Shown here: positions 51,175 to 59,144 of the stretch, piece after piece | Numbering within the stretch: the first letter of the stretch is position 1 | Layout: each line of letters opens with the position of its first letter | Assembly (NCBI GenBank): GCA_031265845.1 | Contig: JAISCC010000083.1 | Span: forward strand, 1-59,144 | Source of the DNA: Treponema sp. | GTDB lineage: Bacteria; Spirochaetota; Spirochaetia; Treponematales; Breznakiellaceae | Reading direction: 5' to 3' | DNA: 59,144 nt | The notes under the pieces: model-generated | Databases searched by the model: none | What the model saw: the letters and a program-made list of their open reading frames with translations, nothing else | Told to the model about the DNA's origin: nothing | Position numbers and translations under genes: made by a program

Positions 51175-51199
51175 AAGCTAAAAATTGAGGAGATCTGAA

Positions 51200-52960
51200 G
51201 TGATCGGAACAAAAGGAACAGTAGTCGCCGTAAATGGCAATATGGTAAGCGTCCGGTTTGACGGCGCTGTTTCCATGAACGAAGTCGGCTATGTCAAAAC
51301 CGGAGACAAGCGGCTTAAAAGCGAGGTCATCCGCATCAGAAACGGAATCAGCCAGCTTCAGGTGTTTGAGATTACCAAGGGTATTTCTGTAGGGGACTCC
51401 GTAGAATACACCGGCGATCTGCTTGCGGTTGAAGTCGGGCCCGGACTTTTAGGGCAGGTGTTTGACGGACTCCAGAACCCGCTTCCCCAACTGGCGAAGC
51501 AAACGGGTTATTTTCTTGAACGCGGCGTTTATCTTGACGCGCTTCCTCTTGACAAGGAATGGGCGTTCACCCCGATTGCCAAAGTCGGCGATACAGTGGA
51601 GCGCGGCGACACTTTGGGAACCGTGCCGGAAGGCGCGTTCACCCACCGCGTCATGGCGCCGTTCGGACTTAAAGGAACGTACACCGTCCTTTCCATTAGA
51701 GAGGCGGGATCTTACAAAACGCGCGACGCCATAGCGGAGCTGAAAGACGAAAAAGGAGAGACCATCTCCGTTGCGATGTCGTTCCGGTGGCCCGTCAAGC
51801 GGGCGATTGACTGTTATGAAGAACGGCTTAAACCCGAAGAGCCGATGGTTACCCGCGTCAGGCTTATCGACACGTTCTTTCCGGTGGCGCGGGGCGGCAC
51901 CTACTGCATTCCTGGTCCGTTCGGCGCGGGAAAAACCGTGTTGCAACAGATCACGAGCCGCCACGCGGATGTTGACATCGTGATTCTGGCGGCATGCGGC
52001 GAGCGCGCGGGCGAAGTCGTGGAAACGCTCAAGGAATTCCCTGATCTCACCGATCCCAGAACCGGACGCTCCCTTATGGAACGCACCATCATTATTTGCA
52101 ATACGTCTTCAATGCCCGTAGCCGCCCGCGAAGCCTCCGTGTACACGGCGGTTACGCTCGCCGAATACTACAGGCAAATGGGCTTGAATGTGCTCCTCCT
52201 CGCGGATTCCACGTCCCGCTGGGCGCAGGCGATGCGCGAAATGTCGGGTCGTCTGGAAGAAATACCGGGTGAAGAAGCCTTCCCCGCGTATTTGGAGTCA
52301 ACCATAGCCAGTTTCTATGAACGCGCCGGCATCGTCCGGTTGAAGGACGGATCAATCGGGTCCGTCACCATCGGCGGCACGGTCAGTCCGGCGGGCGGCA
52401 ACTTTGAAGAGCCGGTTACCCAGGCCACCCTCAAGGTGGTGGGCGCGTTCCACGGGCTTTCCCGCGAGCGTTCAGACGCCCGCAAATATCCGGCCATCCA
52501 CCCGCTTGATTCATGGTCGAAGTACACGGGCATCATACCGGAAGAAACGGTGGAGTACGGACACAATTTCATGCGGCGCGGAAGCGAAGTTGAGCAGATG
52601 ATGAAAGTCGTGGGCGAGGAAGGCACAAGCCTTGACGATTATGTCATTTACCTCAAAGGCGATTTTCTTGACGCGGTGTACTTCCAGCAAAATTCCTTTG
52701 ACGAGGTGGACGCGGCGGTCAGCCCTGACAGGCAGAAGCGCACCTATAATCTCGTTCTCAAGATACTCGCGTCTCAATTCGCATTTGAAGACAAGAACGA
52801 AGCCCGCTCCTGGTTCAACAAACTGCGCCAAAAATTCCTTGATTTCAACGGATCAAAGGAGCAGAGCGAGAAATTCGTTTCTTTGCAAAAAGAAATTGAA
52901 GCCGCAGTCGCCGGAAAATCTCATGGCATTGACAAAAACGCCGAGAAAATTCTCTCATAG
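51200..52960 (+). CDS. atpA: V-type ATP synthase catalytic subunit A
   Basis: A 586-residue nucleotide-binding subunit. The GTG at 51200 behind a GAGGAG site is preferred to the TTG at 51185. The non-homologous insertion typical of the A subunit is present (about 110-200). Walker A is GPFGAGKT (239-246). Other parts are GERAGEVVETLKEFPDL and LLADSTSRWAQAMRE. It hydrolyses or makes ATP in the A3B3 head. Confidence 0.97.
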   Translation: MIGTKGTVVAVNGNMVSVRFDGAVSMNEVGYVKTGDKRLKSEVIRIRNGISQLQVFEITKGISVGDSVEYTGDLLAVEVGPGLLGQVFDGLQNPLPQLAKQTGYFLERGVYLDALPLDKEWAFTPIAKVGDTVERGDTLGTVPEGAFTHRVMAPFGLKGTYTVLSIREAGSYKTRDAIAELKDEKGETISVAMSFRWPVKRAIDCYEERLKPEEPMVTRVRLIDTFFPVARGGTYCIPGPFGAGKTVLQQITSRHADVDIVILAACGERAGEVVETLKEFPDLTDPRTGRSLMERTIIICNTSSMPVAAREASVYTAVTLAEYYRQMGLNVLLLADSTSRWAQAMREMSGRLEEIPGEEAFPAYLESTIASFYERAGIVRLKDGSIGSVTIGGTVSPAGGNFEEPVTQATLKVVGAFHGLSRERSDARKYPAIHPLDSWSKYTGIIPEETVEYGHNFMRRGSEVEQMMKVVGEEGTSLDDYVIYLKGDFLDAVYFQQNSFDEVDAAVSPDRQKRTYNLVLKILASQFAFEDKNEARSWFNKLRQKFLDFNGSKEQSEKFVSLQKEIEAAVAGKSHGIDKNAEKILS

Positions 52961-52975
52961 TGGACGGAGGAAACT

Positions 52976-54277
52976 GTGAAAAAGGTATACAGCAAAATAG
53001 AATCAATTACCGGAAGCGTCATCACCGTCCGGGCTGAGGGCGCGCGCTACGGCGACTTGGCGGAAGTTGACACCGTTTTCGGCACATCGCTGGCGGAAGT
53101 GAACCGGTTGCAAGACAACCTCGTGTCCCTGCAAGTGTTTGCGGGCGGGCGCGGCATTTCCACGGGCGACACGGTGCGCTTTTTGGGGCGTCCCATGCAG
53201 GTGCCGTTCTCCGACAACCTGCTGGGGCGGGTGTTCTCAGGTTCAGGCGAGCCCCGCGACAAGGGACCGGCGTTGCACGAGAATCTCATCCCCATAGGAG
53301 GTCCTTCGGTCAATCCGGCGGAGCGCATCATTCCGAGGCGCATGATCCGAACCGGCATTCCGATGATCGATCTGTTCAACACCCTGGTCGTGTCCCAGAA
53401 ACTCCCGATATTCTCGGTTTCAGGCGAGCCGTACAACGAGTTGCTCGCCCGCATCGCCATGCAAGCCGAAGTGGACGTGATTGTCTTGGGCGGCATGGGG
53501 CTTAAATACGACGACTACCTGTTCTTCAAGTACACCCTTGAATCCGGCGGAGCGCTCTCCAGAACCGTGATGTTCATTCACACCGCCGCGGATCCCACAG
53601 TCGAATGTCTTATGATACCGGACATGTCGCTGGCCGTCGCGGAACAGTTCGCGCTTCAAGGCAAGCAGGTTCTTGTGTTGCTCACCGACATGACGAACTT
53701 CGCGGACGCCATGAAGGAAATCTCCATCATTCAGGAGCAGGTGCCTTCAAACCGGGGGTATCCGGGCGATCTCTACAGCCAACTCGCCAGCCGTTACGAA
53801 AAAGCGGTTGACTTCGCCACAGCCGGTTCGATCACCGTGCTGGGCGTCACCACCATGCCGGGCGACGACGTAACCCACCCGGTGCCGGACAATACGGGAT
53901 ACATCACGGAAGGCCAATACTACCTCAAGAACGGACACATTGAGCCGTTCGGCTCCCTTTCCCGTCTGAAACAGCAGGTCAACGGCAAAACCCGCGCCGA
54001 TCACCGCGCCCTCATGGACGGCATGATCAAGCTCTACTCCGCTTACAAGGACACCCTTGAGAAAAAAGCGATGGGCTTCATTATGACCGCGTGGGACGAG
54101 AAGCTCCTCAAATACGGCGCGAAGTTTGAAAAGGAAATGATGGATCTGTCCGTCAACATCCCCCTGGAGAGGGCGCTTGACCTAGGCTGGGAAATTCTCG
54201 CCGAGTGTTTCAATCCTGAGGAAACCGGTTTGAGAACCGAGCTGATTGAGAAATTCTGGCCCAAGAAGCAAGGATGA
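52976..54277 (+). CDS. atpB: V-type ATP synthase regulatory subunit B
   Basis: A 433-residue non-catalytic partner of subunit A. GTG start at 52976 after GGAGG. It lacks the Walker A lysine, as expected, and has [42 protein letters not shown] and [10 protein letters not shown]. 15 bases after atpA. Confidence 0.97.
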   Translation: MKKVYSKIESITGSVITVRAEGARYGDLAEVDTVFGTSLAEVNRLQDNLVSLQVFAGGRGISTGDTVRFLGRPMQVPFSDNLLGRVFSGSGEPRDKGPALHENLIPIGGPSVNPAERIIPRRMIRTGIPMIDLFNTLVVSQKLPIFSVSGEPYNELLARIAMQAEVDVIVLGGMGLKYDDYLFFKYTLESGGALSRTVMFIHTAADPTVECLMIPDMSLAVAEQFALQGKQVLVLLTDMTNFADAMKEISIIQEQVPSNRGYPGDLYSQLASRYEKAVDFATAGSITVLGVTTMPGDDVTHPVPDNTGYITEGQYYLKNGHIEPFGSLSRLKQQVNGKTRADHRALMDGMIKLYSAYKDTLEKKAMGFIMTAWDEKLLKYGAKFEKEMMDLSVNIPLERALDLGWEILAECFNPEETGLRTELIEKFWPKKQG

Positions 54278-54316
54278 TTCGGAATGTCGCGTTGATGTCA
54301 ATCCGAGGAGAGCATT

Positions 54317-54961
54317 GTGGAATTGATGAAGAAAAGAAACCGCAGAAAAGGCGAAATTCTCATCTATAAACCTGAGATGCATTGGATTGTTCTGACGTAT
54401 CCTTTTTTGGTGTTGATGGCGTCGTTTGTACTGTGGTTGTTTTTTTTCATAGCGCAATTATTCGATATTGGAGCGGATGTGTTGCGGTATATCAAGGGCG
54501 TCCTTGCCGGCGTGTTTGTAGCGAGCGTTGTTTTTGCGGGGTTGTATTTTGTATGGCAGATTTTTGAATATCTCAGCGCGACGTATTACATTACGAACAA
54601 GCGGCTGGTGTCGCGGAGAGGCTTTTTTTCCAGCGTGACGGCTGAGATGCCGATAGAAAAAATTGAAGGGTTGATTTGTTATCAAAGGCTGCCGGGCAAG
54701 CTGTTCGATTATGGAACCGTGTTGGCGTCCGGCGTCGGCGGCATGTTGTTGCGTTTCAGCGCGGTGAAAAGACCTGATCGCGTGGCGAAGGCAATAGATG
54801 ATATTCTGGAAAAAAACAAGCGGCTTGCCGTTGAGCGCAGCGGCAAGCCAAGAGCCATAACGGCTAAGACCGAAGCCGTGAAAGATGTTGAATACGGCGC
54901 TTATATAACTTCTTATCCCGTGGGAGAGATGAATGGCAAAGATAAAGCTAACGAAGAATGA
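54317..54961 (+). CDS. PH-domain (bPH2-like) membrane protein within the V-ATPase operon
   Basis: A 214-residue protein between atpB and atpD. It starts at GTG 54317 after GAGGAGA. Two membrane segments (about 27-50 and 62-85) are followed by a bacterial PH-like domain: YYITNKRLVSRRGFFSSVT, MPIEKIEGLICYQRLPGKLF and DYGTVLASGVGG. The C-terminal tail is charged. The last 29 bases overlap atpD, so it is translated with the operon rather than being a chance insertion. Such YdbS/YdbT-like proteins are of unknown function, some linked to membrane stress. It is not a known V-ATPase subunit; an assembly or membrane-anchoring role is possible. Confidence 0.83.
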   Translation: MELMKKRNRRKGEILIYKPEMHWIVLTYPFLVLMASFVLWLFFFIAQLFDIGADVLRYIKGVLAGVFVASVVFAGLYFVWQIFEYLSATYYITNKRLVSRRGFFSSVTAEMPIEKIEGLICYQRLPGKLFDYGTVLASGVGGMLLRFSAVKRPDRVAKAIDDILEKNKRLAVERSGKPRAITAKTEAVKDVEYGAYITSYPVGEMNGKDKANEE

Positions 54962-55529
54962 GCTGAAAAAACAGAAAGATTCGCTCAAGATGTACCAGCG
55001 GTACCTGCCGACCCTGATGCTGAAAAAGCAGCAGTTGCAGGCGGAAATCCGCAACACCGAGAACCATATACGGGATCTAAAGGTGGAAAAGAACAACATT
55101 GACGAATCGTTCAAGGTTTGGATCGGCGTCTTCGGTGAAAAAGGCGTTTTTACGCCCGATATTGTAAAAATCACCGCTGTCAAAACCTCGGTCGGGAACA
55201 TTGCGGGCGTGTCGATACCGCTGTTTCAGGGCGTGGATTTTGAGACGCAAGCGTATGACCTCGCCCGCGCCCCGCTTTGGCTTGACAGCGCGGTGGAAAA
55301 AATGGAGCGGGTCTTGCTCCTTAATTTGGAAATCAAGACTCTGGAAGAGCAGCGAAACCGGCTCGATCATGAGTTGCGCGTTACGACTCAGCGCGTCAAC
55401 CTTTTTGAAAAGGTGAAAATTCCTGAAACAAAAGTCCATATCAAAAAAATTCAGGTCTACCTTGGGGATCAACAGACTGCGGCGGTCGTCCGCGGCAAGA
55501 TAGCCAAGCGCGGCATGGAGGCAACATGA
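54933..55529 (+). CDS. atpD: V-type ATP synthase subunit D
   Basis: A 198-residue central-rotor subunit with the usual start (KLTKNELKKQKDSLKMYQRY) and two long helices that form the axle. It overlaps the PH-domain gene by 29 bases and atpI by four. Confidence 0.95.
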   Translation: MAKIKLTKNELKKQKDSLKMYQRYLPTLMLKKQQLQAEIRNTENHIRDLKVEKNNIDESFKVWIGVFGEKGVFTPDIVKITAVKTSVGNIAGVSIPLFQGVDFETQAYDLARAPLWLDSAVEKMERVLLLNLEIKTLEEQRNRLDHELRVTTQRVNLFEKVKIPETKVHIKKIQVYLGDQQTAAVVRGKIAKRGMEAT

Positions 55530-57436
55530 TTGTACCTATGAAGAAAGCGTCGATCTTCGTTCTGGACGCGGCGCGGGAGGAGTCTCTTGAAAAACTCCGT
55601 GAGGTTGGCGTACTTCACCTTGAGAGAAAAACGGTCTCTTCGGACGCCCTTTCCAAACTCATTGACAGGAAAAACAAGGCGGAAAACGCGCTCGGCATTC
55701 TGAGCAACTATAAGGCCGGCAAGAAAGCCGTCCATTCGCCGGAGGAGGCGCCGGAAGAGCGTGTTTCCGCTCAGGTTCTTGACATAGCTGACAAACGCAA
55801 GAGCTTGCAGGAACAACTCATCTTTAACGGAAAAGAGATAAGCCGCATCGAAAAATGGGGGAATTTCAACCCTGCGGCGTTGAAGGAACTGTCCGCCGCA
55901 GGCGTTGAGATCATCCCGTATGAACTCTCCGGCAAGGCGTACGCGGCGTTGGCCGATGAGAACCGCTTCATTGTACTTGGCAAAGACAAGAACACGGTGT
56001 ACGGTGTCGCTGTTGGCGCTGAAATTGAGGGAGAACAGCCGTTTATACTGCCGGAACGCTCGCTTTCTGAGTTGAACAACAAAACGCTTGATATAAAAAC
56101 GCGGTTGCAGGATATTGAAGTCCAGCTTGGAAAACTCGCGTACAAGAAGAAAAACATCAAGGCGGAACTTGCGATTTTGAAGGAGCAAATCGAATTTGAG
56201 ACCGCTCGCGCCAGTTTGGAAGACGCCGGTACAGGCGAGGTCTCCGTCTCGTGGATTTCTGGATACGCGCCTGAGGAAACGGCGGGCGTCCTGAAACGGG
56301 CGGCGGCGGAAAACGGCTGGGCGCTGGTGATAGACGATCCGAAAAAAGAGGACAATCCTCCCACCCTTGTGAGGAACAACGCCTTCGTACGTCTTATTCA
56401 GCCCCTGTTCAGCTTCCTGGGAACCGTGCCTGGCTATCGTGAATACGATATCAGCTTTTCGTATTTGATGTTTTTCTGTCTGTTCTTCGCTATGATCTTT
56501 GGAGACGCCATGTATGGAATCATTCTTCTTGCAATTACATTGATCGTGGGTTCAGGCTATAAGAAAAAAAGCGGAAAATTTCCTGACGCGGTTAAACTGT
56601 TCGCTCTGTTGTCGTGTTGCACCATTGTTTGGGGGGCGCTAAACGGCGCGTGGTTTGGCGTTGAGTACCGGTATCTTCCCGGTTTCCTCAAAATGCTGGT
56701 TATTCCGCAGTTCAACTCCGATGTCGCGTTACGTCCATTTCCCGGCGTATTGAAGACGTTGCTCCAGATACCCGCAGATCAGCCGGCAAACACCGCCTAC
56801 TGGAACGTGCAGTTCCTCTGTTTTACGACAGCCCTTATTCAACTGGTGTGGGCGCGCCTCAAAAACATCAAGAATCTGTTGCCCTCACTGGTCGCCGTGG
56901 CGCAGCTTGGGTGGCTTGTGATGATGATTGGACTCTACTTCCTCGTGTTGTCAATGCTGTTGCAGGTGGCGTTGCCCGGGTTTGCGGTGTACTTAATCGG
57001 CGGAGGGCTTTTCGCGTATTTCATCTTTGCGAATCAGACGGGTGGAAATTTCGGCGTAAATATTGGAAAGAGTTTTGCGAACTTCCTCCCAACCTTCCTC
57101 AACGCGGTGTCCAGCTTCGCTGATATTATAAGCTACATCAGACTTTTCGCCGTGGGGCTTGCGGGAAGCTCAATCGCGCAAAGTTTCAACTCAATGGCGC
57201 TTGGCGATGGATTGAGCGGTTCGGTATTGATCGTCGTTCTGAAACTGTTCGCCGCGTGTTTGATCCTCACGTTTGGCCACACGCTGAATATCGTGATGAA
57301 CGCTTTGTCGGTTATTGTTCATGGCGTTCGTCTTAATTTATTGGAATACGCCGGCAACCACCTCGGCATGGAATGGTCCGGTTATTCATATATGCCTTTT
57401 GCGCTTCAGCAGAAGGAAAAGGGCGAGTCTAAATAG
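55526..57436 (+). CDS. atpI: V-type ATP synthase subunit I
   Basis: A 636-residue membrane subunit. The cytoplasmic N-terminal half (1-310) has the coiled-coil arm to the peripheral stalk. The C-terminal half has about eight membrane segments and the essential arginine in DIISYIRLFAVGLAG. It provides the ion half-channels against the c-ring. Overlaps the atpD stop (ATGA). Confidence 0.96.
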   Translation: MIVPMKKASIFVLDAAREESLEKLREVGVLHLERKTVSSDALSKLIDRKNKAENALGILSNYKAGKKAVHSPEEAPEERVSAQVLDIADKRKSLQEQLIFNGKEISRIEKWGNFNPAALKELSAAGVEIIPYELSGKAYAALADENRFIVLGKDKNTVYGVAVGAEIEGEQPFILPERSLSELNNKTLDIKTRLQDIEVQLGKLAYKKKNIKAELAILKEQIEFETARASLEDAGTGEVSVSWISGYAPEETAGVLKRAAAENGWALVIDDPKKEDNPPTLVRNNAFVRLIQPLFSFLGTVPGYREYDISFSYLMFFCLFFAMIFGDAMYGIILLAITLIVGSGYKKKSGKFPDAVKLFALLSCCTIVWGALNGAWFGVEYRYLPGFLKMLVIPQFNSDVALRPFPGVLKTLLQIPADQPANTAYWNVQFLCFTTALIQLVWARLKNIKNLLPSLVAVAQLGWLVMMIGLYFLVLSMLLQVALPGFAVYLIGGGLFAYFIFANQTGGNFGVNIGKSFANFLPTFLNAVSSFADIISYIRLFAVGLAGSSIAQSFNSMALGDGLSGSVLIVVLKLFAACLILTFGHTLNIVMNALSVIVHGVRLNLLEYAGNHLGMEWSGYSYMPFALQQKEKGESK

Positions 57437-57478
57437 TTGGACTTAGCCGTCAAGAAAACTATATATAAGGAGCACATA

Positions 57479-57913
57479 ATGGATGCTGGATTAGTTGGAC
57501 AAATTGGAGTGGGGGCTTGTCTTGGACTCGCCGCTGTTGGTTCCGCTGCTGGAGCTGGCGTCGCCGGTATGGCTGCTATCGGGGCGTGGAAAAAATGTTT
57601 TATTCAAAATAAACCCGTGCCGTTTATTTTGGTGGCTTTCGCGGGCGCGCCGTTGACCCAGACTATTTACGGTTTTATTCTTATGCGGACGCTCTTGGCA
57701 AGCCAAAATCTCACCGCCTTTCAGCTTTTGGGCGTTGGGCTTTTCTCTGGTCTCGCCATCGGCGGGTCGGCGCTTGCGCAGGGAAATTGTTCGGCGGCGG
57801 CATGCGATGCATACGGCGAGACCGGTCAGGGCTTCGGCAACTACATGCTGATCATAGGTCTCTGCGAAACCGTAGCCTTGTTCGTCATGGTGTTCTCAAT
57901 GCTGGTTGCGTAG
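57479..57913 (+). CDS. atpK: V-type ATP synthase proteolipid subunit K
   Basis: A 144-residue c-ring subunit of four membrane segments (two fused hairpins). The start at 57479 follows AAGGAG; the frame open to 57437 is not needed. Only the second hairpin has the carboxylate: Glu130 in LCETVALF. Thr60, Gln61 (PLTQTIYGF) and Gln101 match the positions that bind sodium in the Enterococcus hirae ring, suggesting a sodium-driven enzyme. Last gene of the operon, followed by a terminator. Confidence 0.96.
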   Translation: MDAGLVGQIGVGACLGLAAVGSAAGAGVAGMAAIGAWKKCFIQNKPVPFILVAFAGAPLTQTIYGFILMRTLLASQNLTAFQLLGVGLFSGLAIGGSALAQGNCSAAACDAYGETGQGFGNYMLIIGLCETVALFVMVFSMLVA

Positions 57914-58169
57914 CGGCAAAGCGCACGCAGCAAAAAAGGCGCTTGGGCGGGACGTTGTGGAACGCTTGGCGCCTTTTTTGTTCTTCCACACATTCCACGA
58001 TGAGGGCGATACAGGCAATCCTCTTGACCCAGGGGGAGGAGAGCATCTGCAACAAGACCATGCCGATCTTCTCGTCAAGGACGAAGTCGTCGGCGGCCGC
58101 CGAGAACGTGCAAATGACCAATAACAGCACTAGGGCCGCTATCCGTTTGTTGACAACCAGTTTCTTCAT
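57885..58169 (-). CDS. Small exported VirB2/TrbC-like protein, probably truncated
   Basis: A 94-residue frame. A signal peptide (KRIAALVLLLVICTFSAAA) is followed by a segment MLSSPWVKRIACIALIVECV that resembles the first membrane part of TrbC/VirB2 pilins. GAGG lies six bases before the ATG at 58169. The second membrane segment expected of such pilins is missing: the rest of the frame runs through the terminator 57932-57979 and into the end of atpK. Probably a broken gene; the family call is weak. Confidence 0.4.
   Translation of the reverse strand: MKKLVVNKRIAALVLLLVICTFSAAADDFVLDEKIGMVLLQMLSSPWVKRIACIALIVECVEEQKRRQAFHNVPPKRLFCCVRFAATQPALRTP
57932..57979. terminator. Bidirectional terminator after the V-ATPase operon
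   Basis: AAAAAAGGCGC (57932-57942) and GCGCCTTTTTT (57969-57979) pair around a 26-base middle. A-run and T-run on both sides allow use in both directions. Confidence 0.8.
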
Positions 58170-58346
58170 AACATACCTCGTTTCGGAAATCTTGTTTCCG
58201 GTTAATGTGGCTTTCGCCTAAGAAGTAGTTAATGGTTATCGTGGCCTTATTCCAATAGGCAAATAGTTACATATTGAATAAATTATTTGAATGGGGAGCT
58301 GCAAATGGAAGCAGATGAAATTATTGTTAGAAAATTTTACGCGGCG

Positions 58347-58832
58347 TTACCGGTACAGGTCTTTGCGCATACTGATTGTTTTGCGGTTTTTGTTATAGAG
58401 TTCGCTGTTAGAAATAAAGCCGTTTTTTTCATAAAATATTAAAACGCCTTCATCATGTTCTATATCGGCATCCACCGTGAGGAAACGGGCGGCGCAATAA
58501 TCGTCATTGCAGGATACCGCTTTTTCCTCGGCGGCTTTCAACATAAAAGAACCTATGCCCTTGTAACGCGCCAGAGCGGTTTCGTCTACCGCCAGCTTTG
58601 CTATCTTCATGGCAGGAATTGTTTTGAAGGGATAGTTGAGGTTGTGGAGTTCCTTCTCGGTGAAGGACGATTTTATCGCGTCCATAATAAGGGACATATA
58701 GGCGATGATCTTGCCGGTAGATCGTTCCCGTAACAGCCAAGTCCGGGCGACATGGTCATTTTGTGATCGGAAGGCATCCCGACGCAGCCACTCGCTGTAT
58801 TCCTCTATGCGACATGAAAACCCAGAAAAAAT
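58347..58832 (-). pseudogene. GNAT acetyltransferase, probably lacking its start
   Basis: The annotatable ATG frame begins at 58697 (116 residues), but the same frame is open upstream to 58832 and encodes more of the domain: RIEEYSEWLRRDAFRSQNDH then ARTWLLRERSTGKIIAYMSL. No start codon is found before a TAA at 58833-58835, so the first strand of the fold is missing or in another frame. The acetyl-CoA region (IAKLAVDETALARYKGIGSF) and the end GVLIFYEKNGF look intact. It resembles the single-domain GNAT proteins that include TacT/AtaT-type toxins. Truncation makes activity doubtful. Confidence 0.6.
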
Positions 58833-59035
58833 TTATTGAAGCAACAAGAGGCTCCAACTTGAAGGCTGCGCTGTCTCTTGATTTACCGAATTGTATCCGC
58901 ATTGTCTATTGCTCAAACTGTTTGATGTAGGCTTTTAGCTTTTCATGCCTTTTATGAACAGAGGCGGGTCGAGAAGTATATTAGAGGAAAGCCGGAAAAA
59001 AGGGCCTGGAGCGGAGCTTGAGGCCAATATTTTTC

Positions 59036-59064
59036 TTGACATAATGTTATACCGGTGTTATACT
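59036..59064 (+). promoter_or_regulatory. Promoter and repeat operator of the antitoxin gene (leaderless-type)
   Basis: TTGACA (59036-59041), 17-base spacer, TATACT (59059-59064), then seven bases to the ATG at 59072. Three direct copies of TGTTATA (starting near 59045, 59056 and 59066) lie over and after the -10 box and could bind the RHH protein. Confidence 0.65.
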
Positions 59065-59071
59065 ATGTTAT

Positions 59072-59144
59072 ATGAAAACGGCAATATCCCTTTCAGATAC
59101 CTTATATGAAAAAGCAGAGCAAACTGCTTTATATATGGGTATTC
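59072..59144 (+). CDS. Ribbon-helix-helix antitoxin, N-terminal part (cut by window edge)
   Basis: 24 codons are visible: MKTAISLSDTLYEKAEQTAL and then YMGI. This is the usual start of MazE/ChpI-type ribbon-helix-helix antitoxins, with the DNA-contacting beta strand TAISLS. A toxin gene would be expected just beyond the window. No ribosome binding site is present; the -10 box is seven bases upstream. Confidence 0.75.
   Translation, partial: MKTAISLSDTLYEKAEQTALYMGI

Overview
The window looks like a stretch of a spirochaete chromosome, most likely a Treponema-type organism. The main reasons are a V-type ATPase operon in treponemal order (E, DUF2764, A, B, PH-domain protein, D, I, K), many lipoproteins with relaxed lipoboxes, Cache-type chemoreceptors, a FliJ-like protein, BspA-type leucine-rich-repeat lipoproteins and an archaeal-type aspartyl-tRNA synthetase. 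The species cannot be fixed from the sequence alone.

Layout. 1-3470: two paralogous chemoreceptor genes (minus strand, the first cut by the window edge) with related leaders and two small ORFs. 3470-4044: non-coding DNA with a 23-bp palindromic tandem repeat. 4045-11239: a surface-protein locus read from a strong promoter at 11211-11239. It holds a lipoprotein gene interrupted at a 15-G tract (a likely phase-variation switch), two BspA-like LRR lipoproteins made by tandem duplication of a cassette, and a DUF4469 protein. 11277-21092: tyrS, mnmG, a lipoprotein nitroreductase, a giant 2-hydroxyacyl-CoA dehydratase/activase-like protein and murA. 21691-28658: fliJ, lptG-lptF, tRNA-Arg, rpsU with a phosphodiester glycosidase gene, thiI and aspS. 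28856-35732: a caspase-TPR protein with a CsgG/DUF4384-like lipoprotein, pth, a third chemoreceptor and glyA. 35920-39600: an Eis-like acetyltransferase, then a decaying operon of small lipoproteins. 39649-42974: lpd and lplA, separated by a DUF3782 nuclease-like gene flanked by 13-bp direct repeats. 43066-45891: a damaged operon with an ABC ATPase and a lipoprotein. 45957-49748: two BmpD/NupQ-type permeases and a GH43 glycosidase. 49918-57979: the V-ATPase operon. 58347-59144: a GNAT-like remnant and the start of an RHH antitoxin gene.

How the genes work together. The V-ATPase carries residues typical of sodium-binding c-rings. The lpd and lplA genes point to lipoate-dependent dehydrogenase metabolism. 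GH43 with the permeases suggests use of plant-polysaccharide oligosaccharides or import of sugars or nucleosides. The LRR, poly-G and chemoreceptor genes are the surface and sensing part.

The most unusual signals are the poly-G frameshift at the head of a duplicated LRR cassette; a recurring arrangement in which a sigma-70 -10 box lies only 6-7 nt before a start codon with no Shine-Dalgarno sequence (tyrS, the activase, the DUF4384-type lipoprotein, lplA, GH43, the antitoxin), suggesting leaderless mRNAs; a PH-domain membrane protein inside the V-ATPase operon; and the nuclease-like cassette inserted between lplA and lpd. All functions come from reading motifs; no database search was possible.
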